8,709 bases of DNA, taken from contig CAWBNB010000019.1 in the NCBI GenBank assembly GCA_963789885.1, positions 1 to 8,709 of the forward strand, in the 5' to 3' direction. The translations under genes were made by a program, and so were the position numbers. Below, one piece after another: positions 1 through 4,963 of the stretch. A model generated the notes under the pieces. It made no database searches, was not told the DNA's origin, and worked only from the letters and a program-made list of their open reading frames with translations. Every line of letters starts with the position of its first letter. The stretch's first letter is position 1. Source of the DNA: DATEDA01 sp963789885 (GTDB lineage: Bacteria > Pseudomonadota > Gammaproteobacteria > Burkholderiales > SG8-39).

Positions 1-3
1 CGC

Positions 4-1350
4 CTATGCGAGGAGCCGGACGTGCAGCATGAGGCCCGCCACGTCCTCATCACCACAGCGCTTGCGCCAGACCTTGCGGGCGCCTTGCAGGACGAGGAGC
101 CGCGCGTCGTGGAGCGTCCGCACGACGAGGCCGGTGTCGAGGCCGCGCGCCTCCCAGACACCGAGCGGCACGTAGATCCCCTCGTCAGAGATTTCGACGC
201 CCGCTGGAAGCGCCCCGCCCGAGGACGGGGAGAGAAGCGACAGCAGTGCTTCGGCGACCACCGGGTTCAGTGTTGCCGGAACTGCGAGCCGGCGGCGGGG
301 CGATCCCTCCGCCGCTTGAGGTCCCGCAACGGGCGCACTCGCCTCAGCGGCGCGCGGAGTGATCTCCCCCTGCAGCGCTTCGTCCGCCGATCGCGCGCGA
401 CCCGGATCCGGCGTCGCGAGATCGTGCGGGGACGCGATCGACTCGGATCCGGTCTCGACTGCGCTCGGTGCGACCGCACCCCCGCGGTATAGGGGTTCCT
501 CCGACGGAGGCGGTTCGGCTGCCTCCCCGGTCGGCAGAGCCGGGCGCTGGATCGGCGCACGCCGCAGGTCGCGCGCAACGACGCGGGACAGCGTCTGCTC
601 GACGAGCGCGCCGAGCGCGTTCGGTTCGGCTCCGGGCGGTGCCGCGATCGCCGCGACCATGTGATCCAGGATCGTGCGGTCGGGATCGGCGAGAAACCCG
701 ATAAGGGATGGCCCGAGGATCTGCGGCAGGATTGCAAGCGTGGCCGAACGCGGCGGCGCGCCGGTCTCGGACCACTCGATGCGATAGCGCTCGCGGCCGC
801 CCTGCCGCAGCCAGTCGAAGAGCGGCATCAGCAACGGATTCCACTGCGCATCCTGTTCGTCACGGACGACGGCGCCGAAGACCGGACGGTGGACCTCGCT
901 GCACAGCCCCATGGCAAGCGCGGCGGCACGCCAGCGCGGAGCGGCCGCGCGTCGCTCCGGGACGGTGCCGCGCGCGGAGAAGATCTGGCCGTCTGCGGCC
1001 TGCAGCGCGTGGAGGCCGACTTCGAGCCCGCAATGCAGGCACCCGGCCGGGTCCCGGAAGTGGCCATCGCGCGTCGCCGGCAGAAGATGCACGAACGCGG
1101 CGAAGCGTTGAATCAGCGGCGCAACCTGGACGTCGAAGCTGCACTCCGCGCCAGCGTACGCAACGCGGATCCGGTCAATGAGCGGCGCATGGTGCGCGGT
1201 GAGGTCGTCGAGATCGACGGCTCCGAGCTCGCCCTTGCGCGGTGGCGCCCCCGTGACACGTCCTCGCGTAGTCGAGGTGGACAGACTGCCTGCCGCGAGT
1301 CCGGAGAGGTCGCGCTTGAGCCAGCGCTCGATGGTCTTCGCGAACGTCAT
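4..1350 (-). CDS. TraI_2-domain (MobH-type) relaxase-like protein, HD motif degenerate
   Basis: Resembles the TraI_2 relaxases of PFGI-1/SXT-type ICEs, which nick DNA at oriT. Numbering is from the ATG at 1350 (448 aa). The N-terminal domain (about 80-195) shows the family pattern: FVHLLPA, then GCLHCGLEVGLHAL, an AADGQIF...ERRAAAPRWRAAALA helix region, and QWNPLLMPLFDWLRQ followed by ERYRIEW. A Pro/Ala/Ser-rich linker (about 265-360) leads to a C-terminal TraI_2_C-like winged helix starting at LNPVVAEALLSLL. Where family members have an HD(I/V)GKP-like motif, this protein reads LCSEVHRPVF, so the HD dyad and the lysine are missing, and it is shorter than many conjugative homologues. Catalysis is therefore uncertain; it may be a divergent or non-catalytic relative. 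An upstream in-frame GTG at 1365 is the alternative start; neither start has a strong ribosome binding site. The stop lies at 4-6, so the gene is complete. It follows the RES toxin gene on the same strand, with hairpins between. Confidence 0.75.
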   Translation of the reverse strand: MTFAKTIERWLKRDLSGLAAGSLSTSTTRGRVTGAPPRKGELGAVDLDDLTAHHAPLIDRIRVAYAGAECSFDVQVAPLIQRFAAFVHLLPATRDGHFRDPAGCLHCGLEVGLHALQAADGQIFSARGTVPERRAAAPRWRAAALAMGLCSEVHRPVFGAVVRDEQDAQWNPLLMPLFDWLRQGGRERYRIEWSETGAPPRSATLAILPQILGPSLIGFLADPDRTILDHMVAAIAAPPGAEPNALGALVEQTLSRVVARDLRRAPIQRPALPTGEAAEPPPSEEPLYRGGAVAPSAVETGSESIASPHDLATPDPGRARSADEALQGEITPRAAEASAPVAGPQAAEGSPRRRLAVPATLNPVVAEALLSLLSPSSGGALPAGVEISDEGIYVPLGVWEARGLDTGLVVRTLHDARLLVLQGARKVWRKRCGDEDVAGLMLHVRLLA

Positions 1351-1410
1351 CGTTCTCGGCGCCACTTGCGCCGTGAATCGATGATCGCGCGGCGAGTGCC
1401 GAGATCTCCC

Positions 1411-1443
1411 CCGGAGAGCCGCCTCCCGGACCGGGCTCTCTGG
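1411..1443. repeat. Imperfect inverted repeat upstream of the relaxase-like gene
   Basis: CCGGAGAGCC (1411-1420) and GGCTCTCTGG (1434-1443) match at 9 of 10 positions across a 13-base spacer. It lies between the RES terminator candidate and the relaxase-like start, so it could be an operator, a second terminator or part of a transfer origin. Nothing in the sequence decides between these. Confidence 0.35.
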
Positions 1444-1466
1444 CGGTTTGACGGCGCGAGCGGTTC

Positions 1467-1490
1467 CGGCGCGGCTAAGCCGCCGCGCCG
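1467..1490 (-). terminator. Strong GC hairpin just after the RES toxin gene
   Basis: CGGCGCGGC (1467-1475) and GCCGCGCCG (1482-1490) form a perfect 9-bp stem with a 6-base loop. It begins one base beyond the toxin stop codon (1492-1494). There is no T-run, so if it terminates transcription it is not a classical intrinsic terminator; it may instead protect the 3' end of the mRNA. Confidence 0.45.
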
Positions 1491-1491
1491 C

Positions 1492-2133
1492 TCAAAGGAG
1501 GCCGTAGCCGAGTCGGTGGGCGCTGTGCTTGAGGACGTCGAGCAGCGCGTCGTCGGCGAGCGCCCGGTTCAGCTCCGGATAAGCCGGGAGGCAACCCGAG
1601 TGTTCCCCGCGATCGTTGAGGGCGATGGCCGGCTCGTTGCCGTTCATGGAAGACGGGTAGTAGAAGCCCTGCAGGGCCGGGTACGCCTCGTAGAAGATCC
1701 TCGCCCAGGCGCGCGCCCGGCCGCGATGGCCGGTGTTGATGGCCATCGAGGCGCCCGCACGCGTCGGGTAGGTTCCTGTCAGATCGAGCAACTGGAGCTC
1801 TCGCGCGAGCGGGAAGACCGCGAGCCAGGGCGCACGCCGCGTCCGGTTGATCCGCCGCGTCTCCTGGAATACCTCCGCGAAGCAGGTATCGGCGGCCGCC
1901 GCGCAATACAGGATCGAGCGGTCCTGCACGCCGGGCTCGCCGCGTGCGCCGAGGAGATGATGGTCGAATCGCGCGTTCGTCGGACCGAAGTGGCGGAACT
2001 CGTTCCACCGCGTCGGGTTGTCGCCGCCGGTGAAGTACACGCGGGCGAGGCTCAAGCCCCTCGCCAGCGTCTTGACCGCGGGCTCGACCAGGCGGAGCGC
2101 ATCAACCCCCGGCGGGTCCGGGAACTTCGGCAC
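1492..2133 (-). CDS. RES-domain toxin (type II toxin-antitoxin, NAD-degrading family)
   Basis: RES-domain proteins are toxins that consume or transfer NAD+ moieties (Xre-RES and ParST families). This 213-aa protein covers the full domain: PKFPDPPGVDAL at the N-terminus, LARVYFTGG with the likely conserved Arg31, WNEFRHFGP, a SILYCA strand, CFAEVFQ with Glu87, DLTGTYPTRAGASMAIN, and YYPSSMNGNEPAIAL with Ser161/162 as the probable conserved serine. The end, HRLGYGLL, is typical of the family. I chose the GTG at 2133 because homologues start with a similar PPG-containing segment and it lies 8 bases after the antitoxin stop codon. A GTG at 2199 would add 22 residues overlapping the antitoxin. No clear ribosome binding site precedes 2133, so expression probably depends on translational coupling to the antitoxin, which also keeps toxin dose low. 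The ADP-ribosyl versus NADase activity cannot be told from sequence. Confidence 0.88.
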   Translation of the reverse strand: MPKFPDPPGVDALRLVEPAVKTLARGLSLARVYFTGGDNPTRWNEFRHFGPTNARFDHHLLGARGEPGVQDRSILYCAAAADTCFAEVFQETRRINRTRRAPWLAVFPLARELQLLDLTGTYPTRAGASMAINTGHRGRARAWARIFYEAYPALQGFYYPSSMNGNEPAIALNDRGEHSGCLPAYPELNRALADDALLDVLKHSAHRLGYGLL

Positions 2134-2141
2134 CCGGGCGT

Positions 2142-2750
2142 CTAGAGGTGGCGAGCCAGCTCGGCAACGCGTGCCGGCGGCAGCCCTCGCAGCAACCACT
2201 CGCGAGGACTGAGCGGCTGCTCCCGGCCTTCAGCCTCCAGATCGGGGTTCGCGTTCAGGAACCACTCCGCGACCTCCAGGGCGTTCAACTCCGCGGGCAG
2301 CGACGCGAGGACCGCTGCCAGGCCGGGAAGCACCTTGCGCCGCTCGAACTGGAACCTGGGGAGCCGCCACTCGCCCTCGTACTCGACGCCGAAGAGAGAA
2401 CGCTCGCGCAGGCGCTGCCGGATACGGCTCACGTCGACCTGCAGCATGCGCGCCACGTCCGTGGTGCTCAGGCTGGTCTCGATCAGGGCGACGTAATCGA
2501 CGACGGTCTGCGAGAGCGGGTCTTCCGCTTGCTCTCGCTGCCAGGGCTCGGCCGACAGGCCGACGGCGGCCAGGGCCGAGAGCTCGCCCCTCGTCAGCGC
2601 CGAGGCGGGCTGCGTCGAGGAAGACGAGACCGCCCGGAGCGGCCGGTTCGCAAGGAGGGCCTCGGCCGAGGCGGCGAACATGCGCCGCAGCTTGGCGGCC
2701 GGAGGTGCATCCAGGGTGCCGCTCGCCGATTTCAGTTTCCCGTCCGACAC
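2142..2750 (-). CDS. HTH antitoxin with MbcA/ParS-like toxin-binding tail
   Basis: A 202-aa partner of the RES toxin, transcribed just before it. Residues about 1-85 are low-complexity and unassigned. A helix-turn-helix of the MerR/excisionase kind follows at about 93-117 (STTDVARMLQVDVSRIRQRL), then an EGEWRLPRFQF wing. The C-terminal region (about 155-202) has AEWFLNANPDL...PLSPREWLLRGLPPARVAELA, which fits the W-L-x-x-P/N-x-x-L...G pattern of the Xre/MbcA/ParS toxin-binding domain. The GTG at 2750 is chosen as the start because AGGAGA sits 4 bases upstream and the predicted transcription start lies about 30 bases upstream. A longer reading to 2891 would run through the promoter. The DNA-binding domain is not the usual Xre type, so this is a variant of the family. 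It probably represses its own promoter. Confidence 0.8.
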   Translation of the reverse strand: MSDGKLKSASGTLDAPPAAKLRRMFAASAEALLANRPLRAVSSSSTQPASALTRGELSALAAVGLSAEPWQREQAEDPLSQTVVDYVALIETSLSTTDVARMLQVDVSRIRQRLRERSLFGVEYEGEWRLPRFQFERRKVLPGLAAVLASLPAELNALEVAEWFLNANPDLEAEGREQPLSPREWLLRGLPPARVAELARHL

Positions 2751-2754
2751 CGTT

Positions 2755-2760
2755 TCTCCT
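2755..2760 (-). promoter_or_regulatory. Ribosome binding site of the antitoxin gene
   Basis: AGGAGA on the minus strand, 4 bases before the GTG at 2750. It decides the start in favour of GTG 2750 over the longer open frame that begins at 2891. Confidence 0.75.
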
Positions 2761-2762
2761 GA

Positions 2763-2791
2763 ATACTCCTTACGAGAGTTGACGGGAGTAT
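2763..2791. promoter_or_regulatory. Operator dyad overlapping the antitoxin -10 box
   Basis: ATACTCC (2763-2769) and GGAGTAT (2785-2791) are perfect 7-bp arms with centres 22 bases apart, about two helical turns. The distal arm covers the -10 hexamer and the proximal arm lies near the start of the transcript. This is the geometry expected for autorepression by the HTH antitoxin (inference). Confidence 0.65.
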
Positions 2792-2816
2792 ACGGCCGTG
2801 AGGGTGAAGGCGTCAA
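2787..2816 (-). promoter_or_regulatory. Sigma-70-type promoter of the toxin-antitoxin operon
   Basis: On the minus strand, TTGACG (-35, 2816-2811) and TATACT (-10, 2792-2787) are separated by 18 bases. Each hexamer matches consensus at 5 of 6 positions. Transcription would start near 2780, leaving a leader of about 30 bases before the GTG at 2750. Confidence 0.75.
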
Positions 2817-2927
2817 ATCGTCCGGCCCGGAAAGGTGACGACCGCTTGCAGGAGCTGCTTCTCCTTCCGAGGTGCGGCGACGCGCTGGCAACGCCTCGCC
2901 CGGCCCCAGCTGGCACGCAGGCTGGCC

Positions 2928-3497
2928 TCATCCGGCATCGGCAACGCTCTGGACGGGCAAGAGGTGCTTCAGCAGACGACCATTCCCGGAGCGGACGACC
3001 TTGCAGAACGGGCACTCGCCGGTGCCGATCGGCTCATCGCCGCGCGGCGTGATGTAGGTCGCCTTGCAGCTGTGGCAGACGACGGTCATGAGCCGCGGCG
3101 GCTCGGTGGTCCACAGCCCGTCCAGGTGGGCGAGGAGCTCGAAGGCGCGATCGAACGAGAGTCGGAGGTCGTGCCCGAAATGCCGTCGGTAGTGCTTGTA
3201 GGCCGCCACCAGGGCCTCGGCCGGCGGATGGCCGAGCTCGCGCAGCGTCCGGAAGGAGGCGTGGAAGAAGGCGGACTGGATCTCGACGAACAGCGCCGCG
3301 GTCACGTACCAGTACGGCGAGTATGGCACCCGTCCGGTGCTGCGCCCTGTCATGCTGGGACCGTAGAAGAGTCGCTGGACCTCCGCCCTGGAAAGACCCG
3401 TGAACGCGCTCGTCACCGCCGCGCGGGCACCGAGCTCGACCGCCTCCCGCGCGAGCGCGAGGGACCGCCAGCGGCGCGCCTTGTCCTCCGGAATCAT
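2928..3497 (-). CDS. FlhC-like transcriptional activator subunit (SetC/AcaC-like)
   Basis: Resembles FlhC, the zinc-binding subunit of the FlhD4C2 activator; in ICEs and IncC plasmids, homologues (SetC, AcaC) switch on transfer genes. This 189-aa protein has the family layout: AREAVELGARAAV helix, a TGLSRAEVQRLF turn, the VPYSPYWYVT segment (compare LPFSTDWF in E. coli FlhC), a long helical core including AAYKHYRRHFG, and a C-terminal zinc site C-x2-C-x17-C-x2-C (CHSC ... CPFC). The ATG at 3497 is directly preceded by an in-frame GTG at 3500; either could be used, with no strong ribosome binding site. The start lies about 18 bases after the FlhD-like stop codon, so the two are co-translated partners. 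No flagellar gene is present nearby, which favours a role in the mobile element over a host flagellar regulator. Function is inferred from family and context. Confidence 0.82.
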   Translation of the reverse strand: MIPEDKARRWRSLALAREAVELGARAAVTSAFTGLSRAEVQRLFYGPSMTGRSTGRVPYSPYWYVTAALFVEIQSAFFHASFRTLRELGHPPAEALVAAYKHYRRHFGHDLRLSFDRAFELLAHLDGLWTTEPPRLMTVVCHSCKATYITPRGDEPIGTGECPFCKVVRSGNGRLLKHLLPVQSVADAG

Positions 3498-3515
3498 CAC
3501 GGCGCCCCGCCGTGC

Positions 3516-3857
3516 CTATCGGCTGCCGGAGGACGGGCCCGCCTTGCTCTCGCGCACGGTCACGAGGAGACCGCGCAGGGCAGGCGGCCGCTGCAGCAGA
3601 TCGCAGAGCTCGCTGCCGCGCAGTCGCAGCGTGAAGATCGCCCGGTCGAGGGAGTAGCTCAGCGTGCGCAGCCCCTCGTCGCTCGCATGGCGGATGACCT
3701 CGGCGGTGGCGACGTCGATGCCATATTCGTACGAGGCCTGCGCGGTATCGGCCCGGAGCGCGTCACGCAACGCGACGAGGAACTGCAGGTTGAGGAGGTG
3801 CACCGCGGACAATGCCTGGCGGCGCGGAGTGGGCATGTCGTCATGGCTCGTGTTCAT
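3516..3857 (-). CDS. FlhD-like transcriptional activator subunit (SetD/AcaD-like)
   Basis: A 113-aa protein matching FlhD in size and pattern. The helical core runs from LLNLQFLVALRDAL through ASYEYGIDVATAEVI (compare AMFRLGINEEMANTL in E. coli FlhD), then LRTLSYSLDRAIFTLRL and the LCDLLQ segment. FlhD assembles with FlhC and helps it bind DNA and recruit RNA polymerase. The ATG at 3857 has GAGGA on its 5' side at a short distance (about 3-4 bases); an internal ATG at codon 8 is less likely. It immediately precedes the FlhC-like gene in the same flhD-flhC order as in the chromosomal and SXT set operons. The C-terminal 20 residues are unassigned. Being part of a relaxase-integrase island, it is most likely an activator of the element (inference). 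Confidence 0.78.
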   Translation of the reverse strand: MNTSHDDMPTPRRQALSAVHLLNLQFLVALRDALRADTAQASYEYGIDVATAEVIRHASDEGLRTLSYSLDRAIFTLRLRGSELCDLLQRPPALRGLLVTVRESKAGPSSGSR

Positions 3858-3904
3858 GGGTCCTCGGGTCGAGCATCGGCTGCTGAAGTCTAGCGGGACG
3901 TCAT

Positions 3905-3924
3905 CGTTTCCTCGCGTCGAAACG
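3905..3924. promoter_or_regulatory. Dyad upstream of the FlhD-like gene, candidate operator
   Basis: CGTTTC (3905-3910) and GAAACG (3919-3924) are perfect 6-bp arms with 8 bases between them, a 20-bp dyad. It overlaps a second small palindrome, CGCGT-CGAA-ACGCG (3913-3926). It sits about 50 bases before the FlhD-like start. I could not find convincing -35/-10 boxes in the 181-base interval 3858-4038. Confidence 0.4.
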
Positions 3925-4038
3925 CGTCGCCACGTTGCGCCCGTTACGGCGGTGCGTGCCGCGCCGCGCGCAGAGCTCGGCTGCCGTCACGCGCGCCCGG
4001 GCACCTCGGTCAACGGGAATCGCGACGCTCGGCATCGG

Positions 4039-4728
4039 TCACCTGGGGACACGACGGCGCACGACGGTACGCCGTCGTGCGGCAGGCTCGTCTGCCTGGC
4101 GGGCTCGCGGCCCGGAAACTGGCGCGGCCGCCGGCCGGTTTCCTGCCGGACGAGGCGTAGCGGACCGCTCTGGCGACAACTCCTGCAGAACCGAGTCGAG
4201 CGCCGCGATCGAGTAGCCCGGGAAGTTGCGGTGGAGGGCGTGGTAACGGGCGCGCCGGTCTTCGGTACCCTCGAGCCGGATCCAGGCGGCGACGATTCCT
4301 TCGCGCTCGCGCAAGGGTGGCAGCTTCGGGCGTCCCTGCACGGAGGCGATGCGTAGGCTCTTGCGAACGGCGTCGATCCGTCCACGGGAGATGGTGAAGA
4401 GCTCGCGCACCAGCGTACGTGGCGCGCCGTGCCGGACGAAGTACTCGAGCAGCGCCTGCTCCGATCGCTTGCGCGCCGAGGCCCGGAGGCTCCAGCTGAG
4501 CTGGTCGCCCGCACAGGACACCACGACCTTGAGGGCACCTGTCTCGGCAAGGCGATCGAGCTCCGCCAGAGAGAGCGTTGCGAGACGGTTCAACAGGGCA
4601 TTGCCCGACTCGGACTCGAAGTCAGCCGCCGGCTCCTCAGGCGACTCGCTACGCGCAACGGTGACGAGAAGCGCGACCAGCAGCACCTTGGCGGCCGGCG
4701 TCACGATCGCGCGCTCCTCGCGCTGCAT
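4039..4728 (-). CDS. DUF2857-family protein, predicted ICE accessory regulator
   Basis: A 229-aa protein with the DUF2857 pattern: LATLSLAELDRLAETGAL, then EYFVRHGAPRTLVRELFTIS, a GRPKLPPLREREGIVAAW segment and an ALHRNFPGYSIAALDSVLQEL helix (residues about 45-185). DUF2857 genes recur in PFGI-1-like ICEs near replication and regulation genes; no biochemical role is established. The ATG at 4728 has GGAGG 7 bases upstream, an excellent ribosome binding site. Two oddities: a short hydrophobic run near the N-terminus (KVLLVALLVTVA, about 14-25), too short for a confident membrane segment, and a Pro/Ala/Arg-rich tail (about 188-229) whose coding sequence contains a strong hairpin. It is the first gene of the leftward set and faces the Xre-REC-HD-GYP gene across a dyad-rich interval, suggesting shared control. 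The gene is intact. Confidence 0.68.
   Translation of the reverse strand: MQREERAIVTPAAKVLLVALLVTVARSESPEEPAADFESESGNALLNRLATLSLAELDRLAETGALKVVVSCAGDQLSWSLRASARKRSEQALLEYFVRHGAPRTLVRELFTISRGRIDAVRKSLRIASVQGRPKLPPLREREGIVAAWIRLEGTEDRRARYHALHRNFPGYSIAALDSVLQELSPERSATPRPAGNRPAAAPVSGPRARQADEPAARRRTVVRRRVPR
4058..4081. terminator. Perfect hairpin inside the 3' end of the DUF2857 gene
   Basis: CGCACGACGG (4058-4067) and CCGTCGTGCG (4072-4081) form a perfect 10-bp stem around a 4-base loop. It ends about 20 bases before the stop codon and about 200 bases upstream of the FlhD-like gene, so it could attenuate read-through or mark the transcript end. There is no T-run. It also encodes the arginine-rich tail, so it may simply be a consequence of repeated CGACGG codons. 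Confidence 0.35.
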
Positions 4729-4735
4729 GCCCTTT

Positions 4736-4740
4736 CCTCC
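4736..4740 (-). promoter_or_regulatory. Ribosome binding site of the DUF2857 gene
   Basis: GGAGG on the minus strand, 7 bases before the ATG at 4728. It supports that start. Confidence 0.8.
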
Positions 4741-4775
4741 CCCGGTCCCCGCGCACGTCCCCGGGAGTCGCGCGG

Positions 4776-4791
4776 GTACGACTTATCGTAC
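4776..4791. promoter_or_regulatory. Operator-like dyad in the divergent intergenic region
   Basis: GTACGACTTATCGTAC is a perfect inverted repeat with 6-bp arms and a 4-base centre. It lies 48 bases upstream of the DUF2857 start. A TTGACG hexamer on the minus strand (4806-4801) would be a good -35 for that gene, but no good -10 occurs at normal spacing. The promoter would therefore be weak or activator-dependent, with the dyad over the core. Confidence 0.5.
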
Positions 4792-4841
4792 GGCAGCTGG
4801 CGTCAAGTGAGGAATACCGCATATCGCGCGTGCGGCGTGTT

Positions 4842-4870
4842 ACGCAAGCGCTTGCGTGGCACGCAAGTGC
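4842..4870. promoter_or_regulatory. 16-bp palindrome plus a third half-site
   Basis: ACGCAAGCGCTTGCGT (4842-4857) is a perfect palindrome. The half-site recurs directly afterwards as ACGCAAGTGC (4861-4870), 19 bases from the first copy. This fits a DNA-binding protein with two- or three-site cooperative binding, perhaps the Xre domain encoded next door (inference). CACGCAA recurs after the integrase. Confidence 0.5.
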
Positions 4871-4874
4871 TGGC

Positions 4875-4907
4875 ATGGAACTCGCTCTACCAGGGATCGA
4901 GTTCCAT
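4875..4907. repeat. Perfect 10-bp inverted repeat with 13-base spacer
   Basis: ATGGAACTCG (4875-4884) and CGAGTTCCAT (4898-4907) pair perfectly. In RNA it would be a leader hairpin of the Xre-REC-HD-GYP transcript; in DNA, its arm centres are about 23 bases apart, as in a double operator. It lies 57 bases before the likely start codon. Confidence 0.5.
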
Positions 4908-4963
4908 CGGGAATTCAGAACGCTCGCGCGCATTGCTCGCGTGCAAACGTAGGACGCACTCGA

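Noticed and set aside
661..2145. 494-codon open frame on the plus strand
   Set aside because: It runs antisense to the relaxase-like and RES genes, is Arg/Glu/Ala-rich without any domain pattern, and the minus-strand proteins have clear family motifs.
2134..2199. Longer RES toxin start at GTG 2199
   Set aside because: It adds a low-complexity segment overlapping the antitoxin C-terminus; family members begin close to the PPG motif that follows GTG 2133.
2928..3857. Chromosomal flagellar master regulator flhDC
   Set aside because: No mot, che or flagellar gene is nearby and all neighbours are mobile-element families; the symbols flhD and flhC are therefore not assigned.
2835..3893. 352-codon open frame on the plus strand
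   Set aside because: Antisense to the FlhC-like and FlhD-like genes, with no recognisable domain.
4039..4728. DUF2857 protein as an exported protein with a signal peptide
   Set aside because: The hydrophobic run is only about 12 residues, no convincing cleavage site follows, and the family is expected to be cytoplasmic.
4856..4963. Earlier start of the Xre-REC-HD-GYP gene at GTG 4856
   Set aside because: It would begin inside a palindrome and run through the 4875-4907 inverted repeat, giving 36 residues with no domain; not fully excluded.
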